A stretch of DNA of 64,000 nucleotides from Helicobacter pylori oki112 (GTDB taxonomy: Bacteria; Campylobacterota; Campylobacteria; Campylobacterales; Helicobacteraceae): assembly GCF_000600085.1 (NCBI RefSeq), contig NZ_CP006821.1, forward strand, positions 868,001 to 932,000, written 5' to 3'. Positions 47,242 through 57,980 of this stretch are shown one piece after another. A program made the position numbers and the translations under genes. Within the stretch, counting starts at the first letter, position 1. Each line of letters opens with the position of its first letter. The notes under the pieces were generated by a model. The model was not told the DNA's origin. It searched no databases and saw nothing but the letters and a program-made list of their open reading frames with translations.

Positions 47242-48687
47242 ATGATAGTAAGAACTCAAAATAGTGAAAGCAAGATCAAAGAATTTTTTGAATTTTGCAA
47301 AGAAAATGAAGTGGAATTTGTGGATTTTAGATTCAGCGATATCAAAGGCACTTGGAATCACATTGCTTATTCTTTTGGGGCTTTAACGCATGGCATGTTT
47401 AAAGAGGGGATTCCTTTTGATGCGAGTTGTTTTAAAGGCTGGCAAGGCATTGAACACTCCGATATGATTTTAACCCCCGATTTGGTGCGTTATTTCATTG
47501 ATCCTTTTAGCGCGGATGTGAGCGTGGTCGTGTTTTGCGATGTGTATGATGTGTATAAAAACCAGCCTTATGAGAAATGCCCTAGAAGTATCGCTAAAAA
47601 AGCCTTACAGCATTTAAAAGATTCAGGTTTGGGCGATGTGGCTTATTTTGGTGCAGAGAGCGAATTTTTCATCTTTGATTCCATTAAAATTAAAGACGCT
47701 TCCAATTCCCAATACTACGAAGTGGATAGCGAAGAGGGCGAATGGAATCGGGATAAGAGCTTTGAAAATGGCGTGAATTTTGGGCATAGACCAGGCAAGC
47801 AAGGAGGCTATATGCCTGTGCCGCCAACGGATACGATGATGGATATTCGCACAGAAATCGTGAAAGTCTTAAACCAAGTAGGGCTAGAAACTTTTGTCGT
47901 CCATCATGAAGTCGCGCAAGCGCAAGGCGAAGTGGGCGTGAAATTTGGGGATTTAGTGGAAGCCGCTGATAATGTCCAAAAACTCAAATACGTGGTTAAA
48001 ATGGTCGCTCATTTAAATGGGAAAACCGCCACTTTCATGCCAAAACCCCTATACGGGGATAACGGGAGCGGGATGCACACCCATGTGAGCGTTTGGAAAA
48101 ACAACGAAAACCTTTTTAGCGGCGAAACTTACAAGGGCTTGAGTGAGTTGGCGTTGCATTTTTTAGGGGGTGTGTTGCGCCACGCTAGAGGGTTAGCCGC
48201 TTTCACTAACGCTTCCACTAATTCTTACAAACGCCTAATTCCTGGCTATGAAGCCCCATCTATTTTAACTTATTCGGCTAATAACAGGAGCGCGAGCGTG
48301 CGTATCCCTTATGGGATTTCTAAAAATAGTGCTAGGTTTGAATTCAGATTCCCGGACAGCTCATCAAACCCCTACTTGGCTTTTGGGGCTATTTTAATGG
48401 CGGGCATTGATGGCGTTAAAAATAAGATTGATCCCGGCGAAGCGATGGATATTAACCTTTTCAAATTGACTTTAGATGAAATCCGAGAAAAGGGTATCAA
48501 ACAAATGCCCCACACTTTAAGGCGATCGTTAGAAGAAATGCTAGCCGATAAACAGTATTTAAAAGAGGGTCAGGTCTTTAGCGAAGAATTTATTCAAGCT
48601 TATCAGTCTCTTAAATTCAACGCTGAAGTGTTCCCATGGGAGAGCAAACCCCATCCTTTTGAATTTATCACCACTTATTCATGCTAA
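47242..48687 (+). CDS. glnA: Glutamine synthetase
   Basis: The 481-aa type I enzyme makes glutamine from glutamate and ammonia, important with urease-derived ammonia. [12 protein letters not shown], the [11 protein letters not shown] motif and the [15 protein letters not shown] region are present. At the place of the adenylylation tyrosine (NLYDLP in E. coli) the sequence is NLFKLT, so that control cannot operate. This is known for H. pylori. It stands alone between a divergent broken gene and a gene-poor stretch. Confidence 0.97.
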   Translation: MIVRTQNSESKIKEFFEFCKENEVEFVDFRFSDIKGTWNHIAYSFGALTHGMFKEGIPFDASCFKGWQGIEHSDMILTPDLVRYFIDPFSADVSVVVFCDVYDVYKNQPYEKCPRSIAKKALQHLKDSGLGDVAYFGAESEFFIFDSIKIKDASNSQYYEVDSEEGEWNRDKSFENGVNFGHRPGKQGGYMPVPPTDTMMDIRTEIVKVLNQVGLETFVVHHEVAQAQGEVGVKFGDLVEAADNVQKLKYVVKMVAHLNGKTATFMPKPLYGDNGSGMHTHVSVWKNNENLFSGETYKGLSELALHFLGGVLRHARGLAAFTNASTNSYKRLIPGYEAPSILTYSANNRSASVRIPYGISKNSARFEFRFPDSSSNPYLAFGAILMAGIDGVKNKIDPGEAMDINLFKLTLDEIREKGIKQMPHTLRRSLEEMLADKQYLKEGQVFSEEFIQAYQSLKFNAEVFPWESKPHPFEFITTYSC

Positions 48688-49040
48688 AACAATGAGTGGG
48701 TTAATAATCCCGCTCTAAAAGTTTAGAATAAGGAAAAAATACCTTGTTCTCAAAAAAGTGGTTGGAAAAATTGATTTTCTTTGTTTTTTGGATAAGTTAC
48801 TTAACGCTCTTTAATTTTTTAAAAGTGGGGTTTTAGTCGCCTTAATTTAAAATTTTATTTTATGGTAGAAATTTATTTTCTTTAAGGGAACAGAGAGTAT
48901 CTAAAATAACACCCCTAAAAACCCAAGACCGCTTAAGAAGATACCACCTGACTTGGTATCAAGCTCTTTAATTCTTAATTATAAAAATGCTTTTAGTATT
49001 TTTTATCTTTTAAGAAACCCACCTAAAACCCAGTGCCGGT
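48688..49040. other. Intergenic stretch after glnA
   Basis: No gene seen. AGTGGG/CCCGCT forms a short stem at about 48694-48712, just after glnA, which may end its transcript. GATACCA/TGGTATC (48940-48960) is a perfect 7-bp stem with a 7-base loop. A sequence close to AAAATGCTTTTAGTATTTTT (near 48984) recurs in the terminator at 55116-55140. Confidence 0.5.
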
Positions 49041-49211
49041 TTAGTCAGTGTGGTAAGGGCTATCAAAGTCTTTGGGCGTGTGGTGCGCTTCTTTCTCTAT
49101 AACAGTGTCTTTTACGCAAGCAACACGCAAAGCGTCAAAATAAGTCTCAACGCTAGCGTAACCGCCGAGTAAAGAAGATCCAATGAACACGCTATTTCTA
49201 ATGGTTTTCAT
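49041..49211 (-). CDS. 56-aa putative exported peptide (HP0511 position)
   Basis: ATG at 49211 has AAAGGATATAAA before it. The peptide starts MKTIRNSVFIGSSLLGGYAS and ends in a charged, His-rich part (EKEAHHTPKDFDSPYHTD). The N terminus looks like a lipoprotein signal, but where a lipobox Cys would stand (LLGG-C) there is Tyr. It could be a decayed lipoprotein or a short membrane-anchored peptide. Good ribosome binding site supports expression. Confidence 0.6.
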   Translation of the reverse strand: MKTIRNSVFIGSSLLGGYASVETYFDALRVACVKDTVIEKEAHHTPKDFDSPYHTD

Positions 49212-49445
49212 TTTATATCCTTTTGTTTTAAAATTTTTAATAACTCAAATACTTTAATCATGTATTTATGGATAGTTAAGATTTAGCCACACAAGGCAAG
49301 ATCAATCCTTAAAAAAACAAACCCTTCCAATACAGCTTGATTGTCAGCAATATCCCTTATAGCAGTAAAAGCCCTTTAATAAGGCTAATAAAGGGCGGTG
49401 ATTTCATTATAGAAGCGTGCATCTATACAAAAAGAATTAAAACAT

Positions 49446-50210
49446 TCAACCAAACATCTCGTTGATTTCATATTTTTTAGCGGCTTTATCCTTAAGCCAC
49501 AGGGCCACTTCTAAAGCCCCTTTAGCAAAAATAGATCGGTTAGTCGCCGTATGGCTAAGCTCTATGTATTCGCCCTCTAAATAAAACCCTATCGTGTGCT
49601 TCCCAGCGACATCGCCCCCCCTTAAAGCGGCTATGCCAATGCTTTCTTTAGAGCGCAAACCTCCTCTGTGAGTGGTAAGAGCGCTTTTTTCATCATACCC
49701 CCTAGCCTTAGCGCAAGTTTCATACAAACTCAACGCCGTGCCGCTTGGGGCATCTTTTTTGAGATTGTGGTGCGTTTCTATAATTTCAATATCCGCATCT
49801 TTTAATTTCAAAGAAGTTAAAAAGGCTAATTGGTTGAGCATCATAATCCCAAGAGACATGTTGTGCGCGTGCAAAAGTGGCACTTTTAAGGCTAATTGTT
49901 GCATTTTTTCTAGCGTTTCCTTTTCTAAACCGGTCGTGCCAGAAACTAAAATTTTAGGGCATTCTAAAAGAGCCTCTAGCAGATTATCCACGCCTTTAGG
50001 TAAAGAAAAATCAATCACGCATTCGCATGCCCTCACAAACGCTTTTAAATCGTTGGTTACTAAAGGGGCATGCAAAAAAGAGCTGAAATCTGTTTCGCAT
50101 TTTTGCCTGACAAACACGCTAGATAGCGCTAATCCCTTATAACCCTCTTTTAATTCTTCTAAAAGCAGTTTCCCTATACGACCGCTCGCTCCATAAACAC
50201 CGATTTTCAT
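49446..50210 (-). CDS. dapB: 4-hydroxy-tetrahydrodipicolinate reductase
   Basis: The 254-aa enzyme of the lysine/diaminopimelate pathway has the N-terminal nucleotide-binding GASGRIGK motif, the catalytic [16 protein letters not shown] signature (HHxxKxDxPSGTA) and the C-terminal dimer part. It supplies diaminopimelate for the cell wall. A C7 run at 49615-49621 lies in the gene. It is last in the minus-strand block after glcD. Confidence 0.97.
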   Translation of the reverse strand: MKIGVYGASGRIGKLLLEELKEGYKGLALSSVFVRQKCETDFSSFLHAPLVTNDLKAFVRACECVIDFSLPKGVDNLLEALLECPKILVSGTTGLEKETLEKMQQLALKVPLLHAHNMSLGIMMLNQLAFLTSLKLKDADIEIIETHHNLKKDAPSGTALSLYETCAKARGYDEKSALTTHRGGLRSKESIGIAALRGGDVAGKHTIGFYLEGEYIELSHTATNRSIFAKGALEVALWLKDKAAKKYEINEMFG

Positions 50211-50232
50211 GCGTTTTCCTTGCTTTTAAACC

Positions 50233-51612
50233 TTACAACCCCATTTTAAAAGGGTTTAAAATATTATTAGGATCGAGGGCTTTTTTAATATTCCTAAAAA
50301 GCTCCATTTCACTATGATTGAACGCTAAAGGCATGAATTTGGCTTTAGACAAGCCTATGCCATGCTCCCCGCTTAAAGTCCCCTCCAAACTAATAGCGGC
50401 CTGAAAAATCTCTTCCATAGCCTGATGCCCTTTTTCTAAATCCCTTTTAGGATCTTCTAGCATGATATTCACATGCACATTGCCATCGCCCGTATGCCCA
50501 AAGCAAGGGATTTTAAAGCCGTATTTCTGGCTTATTTTAGCGACTTCTTGCAACAAACTCGGCAAACTCGCCCTAGGAACGGTTACATCTTCATTCAATT
50601 TCTTTTTACCATAAACGCTAATACTTTGAGAAGCGTTACGCCTTGAAAACCACAGATCCTGCTCTTCTTGTTCGTTTTGAGCGATCTTAAAATCCACGCA
50701 CCCATTGGCTTTGAAATGCTTTTCTATCTCATTGAGTTGCCATGCAATCTGCTCTTTAACCACGCCATCCACTTGAGTGATGAGTATCGCTCCAGCGTCT
50801 TTGGGTAAGCCTTTAGAAAATCGTTCTTCCACCGCTTTGATACTCAAATTATCCAAAAATTCCATCGCTACAGGCGTAACGCCGCTACTCATTGTCTTAT
50901 AAACAGCGTTCATGGCGTCTTCAATATAGTTAAAAACCCCCATCGCGCTTTGTTTTAGAGGCGGTTTGGCTAAAAGCTTTAAAGTGATTTCAGAAATCAC
51001 GCCCAAACACCCCTCACTAGCGATCATCAGCCCTGCAACATTAAAACCGGCGACATCTTTGATCGTTTTTTTGCCTGCCCTTATGATTTCACCATTCGCT
51101 AAAACCACTCTTAAAGCCATGACATAATCTTTAGTGATGCCGTATTTAGCCGCGCGCATGCCACCGGCATTTTCAGCGACATTCCCCCCCAAAGTGCTTT
51201 GACTCTCGCTCGCTGGATCTGGGGGGTAGAAGAGATTCAATTTTTCCACTTCGTTTTGGAAATACTTGTTAATCACGCCCGGCTCAACTCTAGCGATTAA
51301 ATTTTTAGTGTCAATCTCTAAAATCTTATCCAAATGCTTTTCAACGCTTAAAACTAGCCCTCCGCTCACGCTCAACGCTCCCCCGGTAAAACCGCTCCCA
51401 GCCCCCCTAGGCACAACGATGATGCGATGCTCGTTGCAATATTTTAAGATCTGGCTGATTTCTTGCTCGTTTTTAGGGAAAATCACACCGCTAGGCAAAT
51501 GCCTTTCTTTGGTAGCGTCATAACAATAAGCGTTCAAATGCGCTAAATCAGTGAAAAAATCCTCTCCCCCCACTAGGTTTTTAAAATATTGGATGTGTTG
51601 CTTCTCTAACAT
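50233..51612 (-). CDS. glcD: FAD-linked glycolate/lactate oxidase subunit
   Basis: The 459-aa protein has an FAD-binding type 4 domain with VVPRGAGSGFTGGALS and the C-terminal FAD-oxidase domain with FGHTGDGNVHVNIM and SGEHGIGLSK. It oxidises a 2-hydroxy acid such as glycolate or D-lactate. The substrate is not set by the sequence. It lies one base after pgbA. A C7 run at 51184-51190 is in frame. Confidence 0.93.
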   Translation of the reverse strand: MLEKQHIQYFKNLVGGEDFFTDLAHLNAYCYDATKERHLPSGVIFPKNEQEISQILKYCNEHRIIVVPRGAGSGFTGGALSVSGGLVLSVEKHLDKILEIDTKNLIARVEPGVINKYFQNEVEKLNLFYPPDPASESQSTLGGNVAENAGGMRAAKYGITKDYVMALRVVLANGEIIRAGKKTIKDVAGFNVAGLMIASEGCLGVISEITLKLLAKPPLKQSAMGVFNYIEDAMNAVYKTMSSGVTPVAMEFLDNLSIKAVEERFSKGLPKDAGAILITQVDGVVKEQIAWQLNEIEKHFKANGCVDFKIAQNEQEEQDLWFSRRNASQSISVYGKKKLNEDVTVPRASLPSLLQEVAKISQKYGFKIPCFGHTGDGNVHVNIMLEDPKRDLEKGHQAMEEIFQAAISLEGTLSGEHGIGLSKAKFMPLAFNHSEMELFRNIKKALDPNNILNPFKMGL

Positions 51613-51613
51613 G

Positions 51614-52963
51614 TTATTTTTTACCCGCTTCTAGTGCCTTTCTTCGCTCTTCAAGCTCTTTTTCATCTCTTTCTTGATGCTCTTTGGCTCTTTGTTCAAA
51701 TTCTCTCGCTCTTTGTTCGGCTTTGGCTTTTTTCTTTTCTTCTTTCAAGCGGCGTTTTTCTTCTTTAGAATTTGGTTTTTTCTCTTCTTTAGAAGCGTTG
51801 TTCTCTTTAGGAGCGTTTTGTTTTTCGCCTTGTTGGGTGGCGTTATTTTCATTACTTGGCTTTTTAATGGCTTCTTGATTGATTTCTTGCTCATTTTCTT
51901 TGGCATTGACTTTTTCATTGCCTTTATCCATTTCTAAAGCTTTTCTTCTTCCTTCAGTCTCTTTTTCGTCCCTTTCATCATGTTCTTTTTCTCTTTCTTC
52001 CAATTCCATAGCCTTTTTGGTGGCTTTGGCTTTTTTCCTTTCATCTCTTAAATAGCGCCTTCCTTCTTTAGCATCAAGTTTGCGCTCTGCTTTTTGGTAG
52101 TTTTTCTCTTCTAAAGTAGGAGCGTTTTCTGTGCCTTGATTGGCTTTTTTAGGCTCTTTAATGGCCTCTTGCTTGAACTCTTGTTTAATTTCTCTAGAAT
52201 CAATCTTTTCTTCTCTCTTTTTAATCCTCACTTCTTTGCGTTTTTCTTTCTTCACTAAAGCGTCATAGTAAGCGAAGTAATTTTTAGACTGACTGCCTGA
52301 AAAAAGTTTCCCTAGCGTGCCTGCATCAATGCCCTCAACCCTAGAAAAAAACGGCGTAGAAGTTTTAGTAACACCGCTTGTATCCAGATCTCTTTTTTCT
52401 AAAATTTCAAAACTCTCACAGCTTAAAATATTGAGCGTGTTGGTGGTTACAATATAAATCACCCCCACGCTATAAACGTTGCACGCTTTCCTTAAATTAG
52501 CGATTTTTGGGTCAAACCCATTCAAAAAAGTAACCAACAAATCAGAACTAATAAAATTAATATCGGTGTTAGTCGCTCTGATTTGCTCATAGAGTTCATC
52601 ATTAGGAGCGATTAAAAACGCTTGGTTGTTGAATTGCCTAAAATAGACTAAATCCCCCTTTCTAGCGACCATTCTTGGAGTGGGTAAATGGCTTTGTTTC
52701 ATAGATTCAAACGCTCTGAATTTAGCCGTTGCGACGCCATTTTCAACGGCAATAATGACCACTTCAGAATTAACGATTTCATAATCTGAAAGTTTAGTAA
52801 CGACAAAACCAAACTCCCCCACTTGCAAATCATGAGCCGGAAAACGAATGATTTTTTTAGGCAAATCCACAAATTCTATACTCACTCTTAAGGGTTCTTG
52901 CCAAGAGGCTGATTGCAAGCTTATAAAACTCATTAGAAGAAGTCCTATCAAAAGCCTTAACAT
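51614..52963 (-). CDS. pgbA: Plasminogen-binding protein PgbA
   Basis: I use the ATG at 52963 (MLRLLIGLLLMSFISLQSAS), with AAAAGGA five bases upstream, rather than the one six codons earlier. A signal peptide is followed by a beta-rich N-terminal domain and a very Lys/Glu/Arg-rich C-terminal half with repeated EEKRRLKEEKKKAKAE-like segments. The protein ends RRKALEAGKK. C-terminal lysines are the plasminogen-binding feature of PgbA (HP0508). Confidence 0.9.
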   Translation of the reverse strand: MLRLLIGLLLMSFISLQSASWQEPLRVSIEFVDLPKKIIRFPAHDLQVGEFGFVVTKLSDYEIVNSEVVIIAVENGVATAKFRAFESMKQSHLPTPRMVARKGDLVYFRQFNNQAFLIAPNDELYEQIRATNTDINFISSDLLVTFLNGFDPKIANLRKACNVYSVGVIYIVTTNTLNILSCESFEILEKRDLDTSGVTKTSTPFFSRVEGIDAGTLGKLFSGSQSKNYFAYYDALVKKEKRKEVRIKKREEKIDSREIKQEFKQEAIKEPKKANQGTENAPTLEEKNYQKAERKLDAKEGRRYLRDERKKAKATKKAMELEEREKEHDERDEKETEGRRKALEMDKGNEKVNAKENEQEINQEAIKKPSNENNATQQGEKQNAPKENNASKEEKKPNSKEEKRRLKEEKKKAKAEQRAREFEQRAKEHQERDEKELEERRKALEAGKK

Positions 52964-52973
52964 AAAATTCCTT

Positions 52974-53600
52974 TTAAACATTTTTAAACTTTTTTAAATG
53001 CCATAAAATGGCTAAAGACAAGCCGGTGGTTTTAGCGTATTGAAAATCCATTATAAAATCAAAAGCTTTTGATCGCTCTAAAAACAGCACTTCAATCTTT
53101 TCTGTATCAATCCCCCCACCCTTTGAAACCTTCAAATTCTTATGCACTTCAGCGTAATAGAGCGTTTGCAAACTCCCGCTCAGCCCAGTCGCGCTATAAA
53201 ATTGGCCTATGGTTTCTAAATTTTTAGGGCTAATTTGATAACCGCATTCTTCTAGTGCTTCTTCGCAAGCGATTTCTTCTAAACTCTTATTAGCTTTATC
53301 CACAAGCCCCGCACACAATTCATAAGTGTATCCGTCAATTTCATGTTTAAAATGAAAATGGCGTGCATAAATGGCTGGGCGGAATTGTTTCACAATCACA
53401 AAGCAATCGGATTCTTTTTCATAGAGTAAAACCGCCACGCTGTCTAAAGACTTAATAATATCCCATGTTTTCTTAGTATTCTCTTCATTATAATGCATGC
53501 GTTTTAATTCTATGAAATTAGAGCTAGAACAAGGCTCTAAATACACACTAGAATCATCTATTAAAGATTTTTGGTTGAAAGCGTTCTTAAAATAAGACAT
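52974..53600 (-). CDS. Nudix hydrolase, ADP-sugar pyrophosphatase-like
   Basis: The 208-aa protein has a Nudix box in AGLVDKANKSLEEIACEEAL followed by EECGY. The core EExxEExG is kept, but the usual Arg before the first Glu is Glu and the loop is one residue longer. The fold and upstream Pro-Ala (FRPAIYARHF) resemble ADP-ribose/UDP-sugar pyrophosphatases. Substrate unknown. It starts in the stop of csd3 (overlap of one base). Confidence 0.85.
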   Translation of the reverse strand: MSYFKNAFNQKSLIDDSSVYLEPCSSSNFIELKRMHYNEENTKKTWDIIKSLDSVAVLLYEKESDCFVIVKQFRPAIYARHFHFKHEIDGYTYELCAGLVDKANKSLEEIACEEALEECGYQISPKNLETIGQFYSATGLSGSLQTLYYAEVHKNLKVSKGGGIDTEKIEVLFLERSKAFDFIMDFQYAKTTGLSLAILWHLKKFKNV

Positions 53601-54820
53601 TAAAAACCCTCTAAAAGATAAAATGAATTTTTTTCAAAAGAATGGGTTTTCAAAAGTTCTTCTAATTTTTGCTTAGAATGCTGAGCTTTTTCTAAAAAAA
53701 CCTCTCTTTGCTTGCCGTGTAATTTGCTTTTAGCGGTGCGGATATAGCCTAAAGGATTAATGGGGCGGGAGTTTTTATACACGCCAAAATGCAAATGCGG
53801 CCCGGTGCTTAAACCCGTGCTTCCCACTCTTCCTATGATTTGCCCTTTTTTAACGAACGAGCCTTTTTTCAACCCCTTAGCAAACATGCTCATGTGAGCA
53901 TACACCAAGCGCAATTCATTCAAATGGATTTCAACCACATTCCCATACCCCGCCTTAACCCCTATAAAACCCACACGGCCATCTGAAGCAGAATGGATCA
54001 AACTGCCATGTTTAGCCGCATAATCCACGCCGTAATGAGGCCGCCTGACTTTTAAGACAGGATGGAACCTCCCATACGAAAAAGGCGAAGAAATGCGGGT
54101 GTATTTCACCGGGGTTTCTAATAAAAACCCTGCCACTTCTTGCGCTTTTGAGTCGTAATAGCGCCCGTTTGAATGGGAAAAAAGATAGTATTGGTGCAAA
54201 CGAGAGCTAATCATGGCTATTTTAATGGTTGGTTGGCCAAACGCTTGCCCCACACGATAATCTCTTGTATAAACGATAGCGATTTTATCGTTTTTTGCTA
54301 AGCGTTTAAAAGGCACGCTTTTTTTATACGCGTTCATCAATTGGTTGGCTAAAAGGGGGTCATTGGTGGCTTTGACAATATCTTGATAGGGCGAAGTTTG
54401 TAAAGAAAGAAGGAGGGTTTTTTCTTTACGAGTGAAGATAATGGGGATAAAGTCTAAAAAATAATCCTCCCCTTTTTTGTAAATATGGATTTGTAAATCC
54501 TGGCTTATAGGGATAAGGGCTTGAATGAGCGTGTTGTTAGCGTCTCTTAAGGTGTAGTAGGTAACATTACTTTGAATTTCAGCGCTCAATTCTTTATCTT
54601 GAGAGCTCAGGTTGTAGTAGAGTTTTTGAGGGATATGGTTTTTTTCTAAAAACCCTAACAGCGTGAGTTTATCCCACACAAGCCTTTCACCCACCAAAAG
54701 AGTTTGCTTTTTAGCCATTCCATCGGCTTTTAAAAGAACCCCATAGGATAAATGGAATAAAAAAGCAACCATTAAAGAATAGATAAAATTTAAAATAATT
54801 TTCTTATGAAAAAATACCAT
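53600..54820 (-). CDS. csd3: Csd3/HdpA, M23 peptidoglycan peptidase
   Basis: I use ATG 54820 (MVFFHKKIILNFIYSLMVAF), because a TATACT promoter lies between it and the longer frame start at 54934. That gives 406 aa. After the membrane anchor come two pro-domains, then the M23 domain with HYGVDYAAKHG, LVYAHMS and TGPHLHFGVY, the Zn ligands. It cuts peptidoglycan crosslinks and trims pentapeptide, setting cell curvature (HP0506). Confidence 0.93.
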   Translation of the reverse strand: MVFFHKKIILNFIYSLMVAFLFHLSYGVLLKADGMAKKQTLLVGERLVWDKLTLLGFLEKNHIPQKLYYNLSSQDKELSAEIQSNVTYYTLRDANNTLIQALIPISQDLQIHIYKKGEDYFLDFIPIIFTRKEKTLLLSLQTSPYQDIVKATNDPLLANQLMNAYKKSVPFKRLAKNDKIAIVYTRDYRVGQAFGQPTIKIAMISSRLHQYYLFSHSNGRYYDSKAQEVAGFLLETPVKYTRISSPFSYGRFHPVLKVRRPHYGVDYAAKHGSLIHSASDGRVGFIGVKAGYGNVVEIHLNELRLVYAHMSMFAKGLKKGSFVKKGQIIGRVGSTGLSTGPHLHFGVYKNSRPINPLGYIRTAKSKLHGKQREVFLEKAQHSKQKLEELLKTHSFEKNSFYLLEGF

Positions 54821-54859
54821 GCAGTCGTTTAATGCCTTCAATTGAATCTGTATTTTATT

Positions 54860-54865
54860 AGTATA
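54860..54865 (-). promoter_or_regulatory. -10 box upstream of csd3
   Basis: TATACT on the minus strand in GTTATACTAAT, 40 bases before the ATG at 54820. It argues against the start at 54934. Confidence 0.45.
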
Positions 54866-54943
54866 ACATAAGCCATTAAAGAAAAACGATACAAGTTTAA
54901 AGCCTAACCTTGTTTTTATAGCTTTATGAAGCACGTTTTATTG

Positions 54944-55005
54944 ATGCATGGTGGTTTCTCATAAATGGTTTTATCCCGTCTTATAGCGTTGGATATTTTC
55001 TTTTT
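54944..55005 (-). pseudogene. Decayed copy of a gyrB 3' segment
   Basis: GATGCATGGTGGTTTCTCAT followed by AAAT and, after a gap of about 15 bases, TTATAGCGTTGGATATT closely follow the gyrB 3' region at about 55793-55857 (TGCATGGTCGTTTCCCATAA ... TTATAGCGCTGGATATT). Many changes and a deletion show it is not functional. It sits about 800 bases from the real gene, in the same orientation. Confidence 0.7.
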
Positions 55006-55098
55006 AATCAATCCGTATCATTGTCAATTTTGAAGTATTTTTTCTAAAATCTTTAACACATCGTTATGGTGCGCTTGACTTAAAAGTCCAAAAATTTT

Positions 55099-55140
55099 AA
55101 GCATTTCTAAAAGTTAAAAAATGCTTTTTAGTATTTTTTA
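55099..55140 (+). terminator. Stem-loop with T-run
   Basis: AAGCATTT (55099-55106) pairs with AAATGCTT (55119-55126), followed by TTTAGTATTTTTTA. It lies between the gyrB fragment and the small membrane gene, with no obvious upstream plus-strand gene left, so it may be a relic. Confidence 0.45.
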
Positions 55141-55235
55141 CAATCCAATAATCAAAGAGCTTGTGTGGACAAGCGATAATTTTATTCAATCAAAATAAGC
55201 CTTTTTTGATTAAACCTCTTGACTTCTCTCTCTCG

Positions 55236-55241
55236 TATAAT
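55236..55241 (+). promoter_or_regulatory. -10 box of the frameshifted small membrane gene
   Basis: TATAAT in CTCGTATAATGTAAC is followed by AAAAGGAGG (55254-55262) and the ATG at 55264. Both signals are strong, which suggests the gene was recently active. Confidence 0.6.
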
Positions 55242-55263
55242 GTAACAAATATTAAAAGGAGGC

Positions 55264-55552
55264 ATGGTGGCTACGACTATCAGTTTGAAAAAAGATCATC
55301 TCATTAAAAAAAGGATTGGTGGGGTTTTCTTGGACAACTTTATTTTTTGGTTTTTTTGTACCCATTATCAGAGGCGATGCAAGATGGGCGATAGTTATGG
55401 TGGTTGTTACACTCTTTACTTTTGTTCTATCCAATATAGTATTTGCATTTATCTACAACAAGCAATACACAACCAAACTTTTAGAAAGCGGTTACGAACC
55501 CACCGATGAATACTCTAGGGGTATCTTGCGATCAAGGGGTATGATCGCCTAG
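55264..55552 (+). pseudogene. Small membrane protein gene frameshifted at an A7 run
   Basis: From ATG 55264 the frame reads MVATTISLKKDHLIKK, then leaves the gene. In the next frame GFSWTTLFFGFFVPIIRGDA and a second membrane segment (VVVTLFTFVLSNIVFAFIYN) follow, with a tail TKLLESGYEPTDEYSRG to the stop at 55552. Removing one A from the seven at 55306-55312 joins both parts into a 95-residue protein. It resembles a family of small H. pylori membrane proteins with FSWTTFFFG-RGD. No function is known to me. Confidence 0.75.
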
Positions 55553-55565
55553 CGGTTTCCTGCAC

Positions 55566-55643
55566 TCAATAACAAGGCGTGTAATAAGCCCCTAAATTCA
55601 CGCTCTCTCGCTGATTTAAATGTTTAGGAGTGGCGATTAAAAT
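55566..55643 (-). pseudogene. Possible remnant of a DNA methyltransferase gene
   Basis: The minus strand frame reads GILIATPKHLNQRESVNLGA followed by YYTPCY and a stop, with no start codon. NLGAYYTP resembles the N-terminal motif of adenine-specific DNA methyltransferases. About 25 codons are left between gyrB and the frameshifted gene. The match is short and could be chance. Confidence 0.3.
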
Positions 55644-55646
55644 CCC

Positions 55647-57968
<2,322 letters not shown>

Positions 57969-57980
57969 TCAAATCAGCCT

